From Microbacterium sp. MAH-37 (lineage in GTDB: Bacteria; Actinomycetota; Actinomycetes; Actinomycetales; Microbacteriaceae), in assembly GCF_009758255.1 (NCBI RefSeq), contig NZ_WSEN01000006.1:372001-436000 (forward strand): 64,000 bases of DNA, given 5' to 3'. A model generated the notes under the pieces. The model did no database searches and had not been told where the DNA came from. It saw only the letters and a program-made list of their open reading frames with translations. The position numbers and the translations under genes were made by a program. Position 1 is the first letter of the stretch, and the number at the start of each line of letters is the position of its first letter. Below are positions 17,216-26,465 of this stretch, one piece after another.

Positions 17216-17284
17216 GAACAGGAGAACACGCGAGTACAGGACGAGTGCCGAGCATCCGTCCTGTTCTCGCCGAATCTCCTGTTC
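17216..17284. repeat. Long imperfect inverted repeat (GAACAGGAGA family)
   Basis: Left arm 17216-17243 and right arm 17257-17284 match at 23 of 28 positions as an inverted repeat. Each arm carries GAACAGGAGA and ACAGGACG. The element lies in the 129-bp gap between two convergent genes, where it could also terminate transcription. Confidence 0.65.
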
Positions 17285-17311
17285 CCGGCTACGGGGATGG
17301 CGGATGCCGCG

Positions 17312-18361
17312 TCAGCCGGCGCGGAACGCAGCGAAGCGGGCAAGGGCGGATGCCGCGGCATCCGCCACCCCGTCTGACGGAGGCGCGAAGAACTGCGGCT
17401 CCGGGGCGGCGCCCTCTGCTCCGGCATGCGACCAGGTGCCGACGACCCGGCCGTCCGCGACGATCGTCGGACGCACCATGCCGTTCTTGCCTGGCCCGAC
17501 CGCCATCGCGTGTTCGGGGGCGCACACGGGCGTGCGGTCGGCGTACGAGATGTAGTACTCGTCGAAAGCCGGCAGCACGTGCACGGATGCCGCCCCGGCG
17601 GCCCGCCGCGGCGTCTCGGCAGCGACGAACACCCCGTCTTCGACCTCCGTCACCCGGTGCCGGCCGCGCTCGACCGCCTCCCGCGCCTGGCCGAGCGTGA
17701 GCCCCGCCCACCAGGCCAGGTCCGCCGCACCGGCAGGGCCATGGCCTGTCACGTACCGCACGAAGAGCTCGGCGAGCGGATCGTCCGGCCGTGCCGCATC
17801 AGTGATCCAGTCCTCGGCGACCACGAACAGCTGGTCCTTGCCCACGACCGGCCCCTGGCAGAGCACGCCGTTGATCGTCAACACGAACAGCAGGTGGATG
17901 CCGCGCTGATCCCGCGGATCGATGCCGACCGACTCGAACGCCTCGAACGCCTGCGCGCGGGTCATCCCGCCGTCCATCCGTTCTCGCAGCGCGCGTTCTG
18001 CGGCCGCGACGACGCCGTCGTCGATGCCGAGCTGACGGTGCCGGCTCGCCGCCTGCTGGTGCTGTCGCTGCGCGGTGACCGACAGCATCCAGCCGAGGTC
18101 GCGGGCCGGGACGATGTGCAGCGTGCCGCGCATCGGCCAGGCGCGCACGATCTCACCGCGGGTGAACGCGGCATCCACCTGCGACAGTGCGACGGCACCG
18201 CGGGTACGCGCGCCGAGCGCCCAGCGCCCGGCCACGAAGTCCTGGCTCTGCACCGCGAGCAGATGCGCCGCGGCGTCCGCCACCGTCCGCGTCGGGGCCG
18301 TGAGACGGTGCGAGCGCAACCGCTCGGCGAGCAGGCGTTTCGTGTTCACCCGCCCCATCAT
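17312..18361 (-). CDS. Winged-helix DNA-binding protein, AlkZ-like DNA glycosylase family (HTH_42)
   Basis: 349 residues. The family hallmarks are LLAVQSQDFVAGRWALGAR near the N-terminus, FTRGEIVRAWPMRGTLHIVPARDLGW, and LPAFDEYYISYADRT toward the C-terminus, followed by the conserved GMVRPTIVADGRVVGTW strand pair. Relatives include AZL/AlkZ glycosylases that unhook DNA crosslinks, although most close homologues are uncharacterised. The start is one of two adjacent ATGs at 18361 or 18358; a longer in-frame extension runs through a repeat element and the GAPDH gene and is rejected. Confidence 0.8.
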   Translation of the reverse strand: MMGRVNTKRLLAERLRSHRLTAPTRTVADAAAHLLAVQSQDFVAGRWALGARTRGAVALSQVDAAFTRGEIVRAWPMRGTLHIVPARDLGWMLSVTAQRQHQQAASRHRQLGIDDGVVAAAERALRERMDGGMTRAQAFEAFESVGIDPRDQRGIHLLFVLTINGVLCQGPVVGKDQLFVVAEDWITDAARPDDPLAELFVRYVTGHGPAGAADLAWWAGLTLGQAREAVERGRHRVTEVEDGVFVAAETPRRAAGAASVHVLPAFDEYYISYADRTPVCAPEHAMAVGPGKNGMVRPTIVADGRVVGTWSHAGAEGAAPEPQFFAPPSDGVADAAASALARFAAFRAG

Positions 18362-18380
18362 GCCGGATGCCGCCGACACG

Positions 18381-18443
18381 GCTCCGGTCCCAACGGATGC
18401 GGGTCCACCGGAGGGAAACACCCGCAACGAGTGAGACCGGAGC
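18381..18443. repeat. Dispersed palindromic repeat, copy A
   Basis: The left arm begins GCTCCGGTCCCAACGG and ends TGCGGGT at 18404. The right arm begins CACCCGCA at 18419 and ends GAGACCGGAGC. The loop is about 14 nt. It is the same element as 20925-20985 and 22391-22452. Confidence 0.8.
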
Positions 18444-18453
18444 AGAGGGCGGG

Positions 18454-19902
<1,449 letters not shown>

Positions 19903-20075
19903 CTGCTTCCTTGCATGCATGCGCGCCGGAGGGTGGGGCGGCGCCGGGGTGGATCGGGACGGATCCGTCCCGTGATTCCAGGGTACGTGGCGGTATACCG
20001 AAGACCCTGAGGATTGGCGTCGCAAGATCGGCGGATGCGCACGAGATGTTAAGAATTCCGATTCGAATGCGCCGT

Positions 20076-20081
20076 TAGGGT
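20076..20081 (+). promoter_or_regulatory. Leaderless-type -10 box for the 20088 gene
   Basis: TAGGGT lies 6 nt upstream of the ATG at 20088, with an AT-rich stretch (about 20048-20068) just before it. No Shine-Dalgarno is present. Confidence 0.5.
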
Positions 20082-20087
20082 GAGTAC

Positions 20088-20738
20088 ATGACCCAGTCTT
20101 TCCGGATCCGTGCGGTGCTCCTCGACATGGACGGGACTCTGGTCGACTCGACGGCCGCCGTCGAACGCACCTGGCTGGCTTGGGCGAAGCCGCACGGTCT
20201 CGACCCCGCGCACGTCCTCGAGGTCGTGCACGGACGGCAGGGCTACGAGAGCATGGCCATTCTGCTGCCGGACCGCCCGCACGAGCAGAACATCGCCGAG
20301 AACGAGATCATGCTCGCCACCGAGGCGGAGGACGTCACCGGCGTCGTCGCAGTGCGCGGAGCCGAGGACCTGCTGCGGGATCTGCTGCCGCATCCGCACG
20401 CGATCGTGACCTCGGCCGATGTCCGGCTCATGCAGGCACGGATGAACGAGGCCAGGCTGCAGATCCCCGCATTGCACATCACGGCCGAGAACGTCACCTC
20501 CTCCAAGCCGCACCCTGAGGGGTTCCTGCTCGGGGCGACCAGGCTCGGCATCGATCCGGCCGACTGCCTGGTGTTCGAGGACTCCGGGGCCGGCATCGCC
20601 GCCGCGAAGGCAGCCGGGATGCGCGTGGTCGGCGTGGGCGCGGCGTCGGCCGCATTCGACCCCGACCTGGTCGTCGCCGACCTCACCGGCATCCGGATCG
20701 AGGAGGATGCCGAGGGGCTGACCGTCACGTTCGGCTGA
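20088..20738 (+). CDS. HAD-family phosphatase (subfamily IA, beta-phosphoglucomutase/sugar-phosphatase-like)
   Basis: 216 residues with motif I LLDMDGTLVDST (nucleophile Asp and acid Asp), motif II in AIVTSADVRLMQ, the motif III lysine in TSSKPHPEGFLLGATRLGI and motif IV VFEDSGAGIAAAKAAGMRVVGV. This is the subfamily that includes the sugar phosphatases YfbT and GPP and 2-deoxyglucose-6-phosphatase. It is divergent from gapB and probably acts on a small phosphorylated sugar. The specific substrate cannot be read. Confidence 0.88.
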   Translation: MTQSFRIRAVLLDMDGTLVDSTAAVERTWLAWAKPHGLDPAHVLEVVHGRQGYESMAILLPDRPHEQNIAENEIMLATEAEDVTGVVAVRGAEDLLRDLLPHPHAIVTSADVRLMQARMNEARLQIPALHITAENVTSSKPHPEGFLLGATRLGIDPADCLVFEDSGAGIAAAKAAGMRVVGVGAASAAFDPDLVVADLTGIRIEEDAEGLTVTFG

Positions 20739-21046
20739 CCCCGTCGGAGACCACAGCCGGATGCGCATGGTGCCGGCGTGTCCCGCCAGGGCACATTTGC
20801 CGGCACACCGCACCTCCGGCACCCCATCCGTGATTCCCGACGCCGGCCCGGCGGGCCGATGCGGATGCCGACGGATTCGCCCCGGACGATCGGCTGAGCC
20901 CTTCCCCGACCGCTGCTTATTCTGTTCCGGTCTCACTGCTTGCGGGTGCGGCGGGCCTGCAACCCACAAGCGCTGAGACCGGAGCCGTGAGGGATGGCCG
21001 GTCATAGACTGAGCAGGCAACTGGATCGCCTTCCGGGGAGGACACT
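20739..21046. other. 308-bp gene-free stretch holding two hairpins
   Basis: No credible gene is seen. A nested hairpin at about 20769-20808 (GTGCCGGC pairing with GCCGGCAC, with an inner TGTCCC/GGGCACA stem) could terminate the phosphatase gene. Copy B of the palindromic repeat lies at 20925-20985. A -10 box TAGACT (21005-21010) and a Shine-Dalgarno GGGGAG serve the downstream ligase gene. Confidence 0.6.
20925..20985. repeat. Dispersed palindromic repeat, copy B
   Basis: The left arm TTCCGGTCTCA...TGCGGGT ends at 20947. The right arm starts at 20962 with ACCCACA and ends TGAGACCGGAGC. It is intergenic, upstream of the AMP ligase gene that itself contains copy C. Confidence 0.8.
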
Positions 21047-22642
21047 GTGCCGATCACACGGAGCGTGCTCGAAGTGGCGCGGGCGCATCCGGATCGGATC
21101 GCGATCGCGGGGCCCGATCAGGCGTTGACGTACGGCGAACTGGTCGAGGACTCCCGGCGCTCGTTCGCCGTCGTGGACACGCTGCATCGCGCGCATCCGG
21201 TCGTGCCGGCGCCCGAGACCGGCGGAATCCCGATCACGGCGGTGAGCGTCGGCTCAGCGTTCCACGCAGCGCGGATCGTGGCCGGGCTCGCCGGGTACCG
21301 GGCGGTGTCGGCGACGATCGACCCGCTCTGGCCGCTCGCGCACCGCGTGCGCGTGATCGCGCGCTCCGGGATCGGCGTCGTGATCAGCGACTCCACCGAT
21401 CTCAGCGAAGCTCTCGCCGCCGAGGGCTGGCGGGGCACGGTCATCGGCCTCAGGGAGTTCCTCGCACTCGAGGCCGCGGCGGCGCCCGCTGATCCGCCGA
21501 CCGTGCGCGACGGCGACGAGGCCTTCCTGCTGCTGTTCTCGTCCGGCACGACGAGCGATCCCAAGGCCTTCCTCAAGACGCGGGCCCAGTACCGCGCGAA
21601 CTTCGCGATCTCGAGCGCGCACCTCGAGCCGAGGCCGGGCGTCGCGACGCTCGCCCCCGGCCCGCTTTCGTACAGCCTCACTCTCTACGCGCTGATCGAA
21701 TGCCTGGCATCCGGTGGCGGTGCGCACCTCGCCGATGTGTTCGAGCCGGCGGCGATCGCCCGGCGCGTGCGCGACGGGGGCATCACCCGCGTGGTCGCCG
21801 TGCCCGCGATCGTGCAGGCGCTGACGGATGCCGCACGTCGAGACCCTTCGGCCTTCGCCGCGCTCGAACTCGTCGTGACCGGCGGCGCGAACCTGCCCTC
21901 GTCGATCCGCGCCGGGCTCGCCGCAGTGCTCCCCGGCGTGCGCCTGATCAGTTACTACGGCGCAGCGGAGATCGGTTTCATCGGCGACAGCCGAGATGGC
22001 GACGGCACGCTCATCACCGTGTACGACGGCATTGGCGTATCGGTGCGCGACGATACGCGGCGGCCGTTGCCGGACGGCGACGTCGGCGAGCTCTGGGTGC
22101 TCGCAGAGGCCTGCTCCGATGGATATCTCGCCGGCACGAGCACAGACACGCTCGTCGGCCCGGACGGCTGGGCGACCGTGCACGACCAAGCTCGGGTGCA
22201 GGACGGTCGCCTCGCGCTGCTCGGCCGCGCCGGCGACATCACCGTGACCGGCGGGCACAAGGTCTCGCTTCCAGAGGTCGAGCGTGCGTTCGACGGGATG
22301 CCCGGGCTGGGCGCGGTGTGCGCCGTGGCGCTCCCGGATCCGCGGCTGGGCACGATCGTCGCGCTCGTGCTGGAGGAAGCCCGTCCTCCTGCTCCGGTCT
22401 CAACGGATGCGGGTGAGAGCACCGCCGAACCCGCAACGGCTGCGACCGGAGCTCGTTGGGCGGCTGAGATTCCGGGCAAGGACGCTCTGCGTGCCTGGGC
22501 CCGGGCACGACTCGCACCGCAATACGTGCCGCGACGCTGGTACACCGTGCCGATGCTCCCGCGCACCGCGGGCGGGAAGATCCGCCGTGGAGAGATGGCG
22601 GATGCGCTCCTCGCCGAGGGCTCGACGGCGGTGCGCCTGTGA
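21047..22642 (+). CDS. AMP-dependent acyl ligase (ANL superfamily) carrying an in-frame repeat
   Basis: 531 residues starting at GTG after GGGGAGGA. The AMP-binding P-loop LLFSSGTTSDPKAFLKT (about 160-176), YYGAAEIGFIG (A5 region) and the flexible C-terminal domain ending PRTAGGKIRRGEMADALL (catalytic lysine) are visible. It adenylates a carboxylic acid and probably loads it on CoA or a carrier. Residues about 449-469 are encoded by palindromic repeat copy C and interrupt the small C-terminal domain between strands. The downstream ketosynthase and acyl-CoA dehydrogenase suggest a short acyl-modifying pathway; no carrier protein is seen. Confidence 0.82.
   Translation: MPITRSVLEVARAHPDRIAIAGPDQALTYGELVEDSRRSFAVVDTLHRAHPVVPAPETGGIPITAVSVGSAFHAARIVAGLAGYRAVSATIDPLWPLAHRVRVIARSGIGVVISDSTDLSEALAAEGWRGTVIGLREFLALEAAAAPADPPTVRDGDEAFLLLFSSGTTSDPKAFLKTRAQYRANFAISSAHLEPRPGVATLAPGPLSYSLTLYALIECLASGGGAHLADVFEPAAIARRVRDGGITRVVAVPAIVQALTDAARRDPSAFAALELVVTGGANLPSSIRAGLAAVLPGVRLISYYGAAEIGFIGDSRDGDGTLITVYDGIGVSVRDDTRRPLPDGDVGELWVLAEACSDGYLAGTSTDTLVGPDGWATVHDQARVQDGRLALLGRAGDITVTGGHKVSLPEVERAFDGMPGLGAVCAVALPDPRLGTIVALVLEEARPPAPVSTDAGESTAEPATAATGARWAAEIPGKDALRAWARARLAPQYVPRRWYTVPMLPRTAGGKIRRGEMADALLAEGSTAVRL
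22391..22452. repeat. Dispersed palindromic repeat, copy C, inside the AMP ligase gene
   Basis: The arms are 22391-22414 (ending GATGCGGGT) and 22429-22452 (starting ACCCGCAACG), nearly perfectly complementary apart from a central mismatch patch. It is read in frame as PAPVSTDAGES and following residues. Confidence 0.85.
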
Positions 22643-22782
22643 GCGCCTCGGTACTGGACCGCTCGGCGAGCCGCGCGGCCGCGACTGAACCCGTTACCGC
22701 CGAGCGCACCACTTGTGGACGTCGATACCCGGTGCACTCGTCGCGATGTGGTCCGCTCGGCTCTGGGGCGGCGCCCGCATGA
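22639..22782 (+). other. Possible 47-residue ORF bridging the ligase and ketosynthase genes
   Basis: GTG at 22639 overlaps the ligase stop (GTGA), and the TGA at 22780-22782 overlaps the ketosynthase ATG. The peptide begins VSASVLDRSASRAAATEP. Its second half has poor GC3 for this genome and no recognisable motif, and it is not an acyl carrier protein because it has no DSL-type serine motif. It may be a translational bridge or the relic of a lost gene. Confidence 0.25.
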
Positions 22783-24059
22783 ACCGCCGCGTCGTCATCA
22801 CCGGCCTCGGTGCGATCACCCCGAGCGGGCTCGACGTCCCCGCCCTCTGGAATGCCGTCGTGCACGGTCGCAGTGCAGTCACCACGTTGGACGGCCCCGA
22901 GTTCGACGGCCTTCCTGTGCGCATCGGCGGGCAGGTGCAGGGCTTCGACGCGGCATCCGTTCTCGAACCGGCGATCGCACGACGACTCAGCCCGGTACAG
23001 CACTGGGCGATCGCCGCCGCCGACCAGGCGATGGCGCAGGCTCGCGCGACGCGGAGCGATCTCCCCGAGTCGGCGAACCGTGCCGCCCTCCCCTGGGATC
23101 CGTCCCGCTTCGGCGTCCTCGCCGCCACCGGCTCCGGTCCGATCGACGCGATGCAGCAGGCGACCCGTGCACTCGACGCGAAGGGGCCGCGCGGCGTCCC
23201 CCTCACTCTTGTCGTGTACGGCGCTCCGGATGCCGCGGCGGCGCTCCTCAGCCAGCGCTACGGCGCGCAGGGTCCGGGCCACGGCGTGACGGCCACCTGC
23301 GCGAGCAGCGCGATCGGCCTGGGAGAGGCACTGCGACGCATCCGTCACGGCTATGCCGATGCGGTGCTCGTGGTCGGTATGGAGGACTGTCTGAATCCGG
23401 TCAACCTCGCGTCGAACGCCAACCTGCGCGCGCTCGCGAGCGGCTATGAGTATGCCCCGGCGAGCGCGAGCCGTCCCTTCGATCGCGGCCGCCGCGGATT
23501 CGTCATGGCGCAGGGCGCGGCCGCGCTGCTTCTCGAAGCGACCGACATCGCGGAAGCCCGCGGCGCGACACCGCTGGCCGAGCTCGCCGGCTTCGGTGAG
23601 TCCAGCGACGCGCACCATCCGACCGCCCCCGAGCCGCACGGCCGCGGCGCCGCGCTCGCGATCGCATCGGCGCTGGCGGATGCCGGGATCACCGCCGCCG
23701 ATGTCGGCCACGTGAACACCCATGGCACGGGGACGCCGGCCGGCGACGCCGCGGAGCTCGCGGCACTGCGCGCCTCCCTGGGCGACCGCCTCAGCGGCAT
23801 CCCCCTCACCGCGACCAAATCGTCGACCGGGCACCTCCTCGGGGCATCCGGTGCGGTGGAGGCGGTGATCGCCGTGCAGAGCCTGCTCACCGGCATCCTG
23901 CCGCCGACGATCAACCTCGACGCCCCGGAGTTCGGCGACGTCGACATCGTGACGGAGGCTCGACGGCTTCCGATCGACACGGTGCTGTCGAACTCGTTCG
24001 GGTTCGGCGGCCACAACGGCGCGCTCGTGCTGCGGCGCGCGGAAGGGATCACCCCATGA
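22779..24059 (+). CDS. Beta-ketoacyl synthase (KAS II / FabF-like)
   Basis: 426 residues starting MNRRVVITGLGAITPSG, the usual FabF opening. A longer in-frame start at 22713 is rejected. The catalytic cysteine is in VTATCASSAIGLGEAL, and the two histidines are in NTHGTGTPAGDAAEL and KSSTGHLLGASGAVEAV. It elongates an acyl chain by Claisen condensation with malonyl-carrier. It lies between an acyl-activating ligase and an acyl-CoA dehydrogenase, not in a fab operon, so a specialised role is likelier than bulk fatty-acid synthesis. Its stop overlaps the dehydrogenase ATG. Confidence 0.9.
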   Translation: MNRRVVITGLGAITPSGLDVPALWNAVVHGRSAVTTLDGPEFDGLPVRIGGQVQGFDAASVLEPAIARRLSPVQHWAIAAADQAMAQARATRSDLPESANRAALPWDPSRFGVLAATGSGPIDAMQQATRALDAKGPRGVPLTLVVYGAPDAAAALLSQRYGAQGPGHGVTATCASSAIGLGEALRRIRHGYADAVLVVGMEDCLNPVNLASNANLRALASGYEYAPASASRPFDRGRRGFVMAQGAAALLLEATDIAEARGATPLAELAGFGESSDAHHPTAPEPHGRGAALAIASALADAGITAADVGHVNTHGTGTPAGDAAELAALRASLGDRLSGIPLTATKSSTGHLLGASGAVEAVIAVQSLLTGILPPTINLDAPEFGDVDIVTEARRLPIDTVLSNSFGFGGHNGALVLRRAEGITP

Positions 24060-25225
24060 CGGACAACTCCCCTGCTCGGCACGCCGCGCTGGCCGAGCAG
24101 TACCTTTCCGCCGCGCTGCTGGAGCGCTTCCGCGAGCGGGCAGCGGTCTACGACCGCGAGAACCGGTTCTTCGACGAGGATCTCGCCGACCTGAAGGATG
24201 CCGGATATCTGCGGCTGTTCGTGCCGGAGGAGCTCGGCGGGGGCGGGCTGAACCTCAACGAGGTGTCGAAACTGCAGCAGCGCCTCGCGACCGCGGCGCC
24301 CGCGACGGCGCTCGCGATCAATATGCATCTGATGTGCACCGGCGTCGTGCACGCGATGCGCGAGCGCGACGACCACTCCCTGGACTGGGTGCTTGAGGAG
24401 GCGGCGGCCGGCGAGATCTTCGCGTTCGGCATCAGCGAGCCCTCGAACGACTGGGTGCTGCAGGGATCGAAGTCCACCGCGGTGCCGCAGGACGACGGCG
24501 GTTACCTGATCTCGGGTGTGAAGATCTTCACGTCGCTGTCTCCGGTGTGGACGCGGCTGATCGTGCACGGCACGGATGCCTCGGACGACACGCAGCTGGT
24601 CTACGGGTTCCTGGAGCGGGATGCCGACGGCATCACGGTCTCCGACGACTGGGACGTCATGGGCATGCGTGCCTCGCAGAGCCGGGCCACGATCCTGAAG
24701 GACGTTCGGATGCAGCCGGAGCGCGTCGCCCGCCGCATCCCGTCCGGCCGGTTCCCCGATCTGCTCACGTTCGCGATAACGAGCAACTTCCAGCTGCTGG
24801 TCGGCTCGGTCTACGCCGGCGTCGCGCAGCGCGCGCTGCAGCTGGCGGTCGCAGGCCTCAAGGCCAGGAAGTCGGCGAAGGCGGGCACCACCTATGCGGA
24901 GGTGCCCGAGACCCGCATCCGTCTGGCCGACGCGCACATGGAGTACATGTCCGTGCCTGCCCAGCTGGAGGCGTACTGCCGCGACTTCGACGACCTGGCC
25001 GACCACGGTGCCGGCTGGCCGCTGCGGCTGGTCAGCGCCCGTCTGAATGCCTCCACCGCGGCCCGCCGCACGGCCGAGGTCGCCCTCATGTGCACCAGCG
25101 GCAGTGGCTTCGGCAACCAGCACGAGGCCGGCCGCCTGTTCCGCGACGCCACTGCCGGCCTCTTCCACCCGCCGAGTGCCGACGCCGCCCGCCCCATGTA
25201 CGCCGCCGCCCTCCTCGACGACTGA
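24056..25225 (+). CDS. Acyl-CoA dehydrogenase family flavoprotein
   Basis: 389 residues with the N-terminal helical domain (RYDRENRFFDEDLADLKDAGYLRLFVPEELGG-like), a central beta domain (FAFGISEPSNDW, then ISGVKIFTSLSPVWTRLIVHG, which binds FAD) and a C-terminal helical domain ending near CTSGSGFGNQHEAGRLFRDA. No obvious catalytic glutamate can be assigned, so it may belong to the flavin-dependent hydroxylase or DszC-like branch of the fold rather than oxidise acyl-CoA. It is translationally coupled to the ketosynthase through ATGA and is therefore part of the same pathway. Confidence 0.85.
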   Translation: MTDNSPARHAALAEQYLSAALLERFRERAAVYDRENRFFDEDLADLKDAGYLRLFVPEELGGGGLNLNEVSKLQQRLATAAPATALAINMHLMCTGVVHAMRERDDHSLDWVLEEAAAGEIFAFGISEPSNDWVLQGSKSTAVPQDDGGYLISGVKIFTSLSPVWTRLIVHGTDASDDTQLVYGFLERDADGITVSDDWDVMGMRASQSRATILKDVRMQPERVARRIPSGRFPDLLTFAITSNFQLLVGSVYAGVAQRALQLAVAGLKARKSAKAGTTYAEVPETRIRLADAHMEYMSVPAQLEAYCRDFDDLADHGAGWPLRLVSARLNASTAARRTAEVALMCTSGSGFGNQHEAGRLFRDATAGLFHPPSADAARPMYAAALLDD

Positions 25226-25229
25226 CCGG

Positions 25230-25775
25230 ATGCACGTCGACCTGCAGATCGTGCGCGACGACGCCTTGGATGCCGAGTCGATCGCGGCGATCGGCGCGCT
25301 CTTCGACCGCGAGTACGCGGCCGAGTTCGGCCCCTGGACCCGCTCCGCCCCGTACGGCTACGCCCCGGCCGCGACCCGCGTGCTCGCCTACTCCGGCGCC
25401 GCACTGGTCGGCCACGTCGGCTATCAGCCGCGCACCATCAGCGTCGGCGGCAGCGCGGTCGTGATCGGCGGCGTGGGCGGCGTGCTCACGGCGCCCGCGG
25501 CGCGCGGGCTCGGCCTGGGCGCGCGGATGCTGCACGCCGCGCAGCAGTCCATGAGCACGGAGGTGGAGTTCGGCTACCTCGGATGCCGCGAGGAGGTCGT
25601 GCCGTTCTACAAGTCTGCCGGTTGGCGACGGATGTCAGTACGCGAGCGCTCCCTCTCCCGTCTGGACGGCGCCCCGGTCGTCACCGAGACCGACCCGATC
25701 CTCATCCGCTCCGCCGGCCGCCCCGACCACGACTGGCCAGCCGGCGATATCGACCTCCTCGGCCCGCCCTGGTGA
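25230..25775 (+). CDS. GNAT acetyltransferase, resembling aminoglycoside 2'-N-acetyltransferase
   Basis: 181 residues. The acetyl-CoA loop is APAARGLGLGARMLHAA (GNAT motif A, R/Q-x-x-G-x-G), preceded by GGVGGVLT. The C-terminus WPAGDIDLLGPPW resembles the DWxxGDxW ending of AAC(2') enzymes as I recall them, and the preceding VPFYKSAGWRRM is motif B. It starts 4 nt after the acyl-CoA dehydrogenase stop and is probably co-transcribed. The substrate may be an amine made by the local cluster or a drug; resistance is not demonstrated. Confidence 0.75.
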   Translation: MHVDLQIVRDDALDAESIAAIGALFDREYAAEFGPWTRSAPYGYAPAATRVLAYSGAALVGHVGYQPRTISVGGSAVVIGGVGGVLTAPAARGLGLGARMLHAAQQSMSTEVEFGYLGCREEVVPFYKSAGWRRMSVRERSLSRLDGAPVVTETDPILIRSAGRPDHDWPAGDIDLLGPPW

Positions 25776-25842
25776 CTCCACCCCGTCACGGATGCAGGCA
25801 CGACTGAACACCTGCAGGCGGATAAGCCGCGCACGAGAACCC

Positions 25843-25878
25843 GCGCCCTTCGTCCCGCTCCGCTCGCTCAACGACCGG
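25843..25878 (-). repeat. Dispersed TGAGCGAGCGGAGCG-type repeat, intergenic copy
   Basis: The minus strand reads CCGGTCGTTGAGCGAGCGGA and continues GCGGGACGAAGGGCGC. It abuts the stop codon of the Lrp gene between two convergent genes and is related to the copies at 9887 and 28865. Confidence 0.7.
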
Positions 25879-26313
25879 TCACCCGCCCCAGTCCTCGAAG
25901 ATCAGCGACGTCCGTGACGAGCGCACCTGCGGGATCGCCTGGATCTCCTCGAGCACGATCCTCCGCAGATCCCTGTTGTCCCGCGCACGGACCAGCAGCA
26001 GCACGTCGAAGTCGCCGCCCATGAGCGCCATGTGCTCCACCTCGGCGATGCTCTGCAGCCGGTCGCGCACCTCCTGCCAGCTGGCCTGCTCGATCGCGAC
26101 CATGACGTACGCCGAGGCGTGGTGCCCGAGCAGCATCGGGTCGGTGCGCACCGTGTAGCCGGTGATCACGCCGGCATCCGTCATCCGCTTGATGCGGGCG
26201 TGCGCGCCGGCGCGCGAGATGTGCACCGCGTCGGCGATCGCGGTCATGGATGCCCGGGCATCCTTCTTCAGCATCCGCAGGATCGCGTGATCGGTCTCGT
26301 CGAGCTCCACCAT
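25879..26313 (-). CDS. Lrp/AsnC family transcriptional regulator (BkdR-like)
   Basis: 144 residues: an HTH at about 5-55 (LDETDHAILRMLKKDARASMTAIADAVHISRAGAHARIKRM) and a RAM ligand-binding domain (ASAYVMVAIEQASWQEVRDRL, then GDFDVLLLVRARD). The start at 26313 is chosen because GGAGG lies 5 nt upstream; an in-frame ATG at 26346 would add 11 residues. It is divergent from the oxoacid dehydrogenase genes. Lrp-type BkdR proteins activate branched-chain ketoacid dehydrogenase operons in response to branched-chain amino acids, the likely role here. Confidence 0.87.
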   Translation of the reverse strand: MVELDETDHAILRMLKKDARASMTAIADAVHISRAGAHARIKRMTDAGVITGYTVRTDPMLLGHHASAYVMVAIEQASWQEVRDRLQSIAEVEHMALMGGDFDVLLLVRARDNRDLRRIVLEEIQAIPQVRSSRTSLIFEDWGG

Positions 26314-26465
26314 GAGCGCCTCCGATTCGTCGGGGTTCGCTGACATTCTGTCACCCGCGAGTGTTCACCAGAAGCATCCGTCCAGGAAATGGCCTTGGTA
26401 TCTGGATGATCGGTCGTTCAGGGCTCATGCTGGCGGAAGGACACGTTCGGCAAGGAGGCGGAGCG

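Noticed and set aside
22639..22782. Acyl carrier protein gene between ligase and ketosynthase
   Set aside because: Too short (47 codons) and without a D/GxDS phosphopantetheine site.
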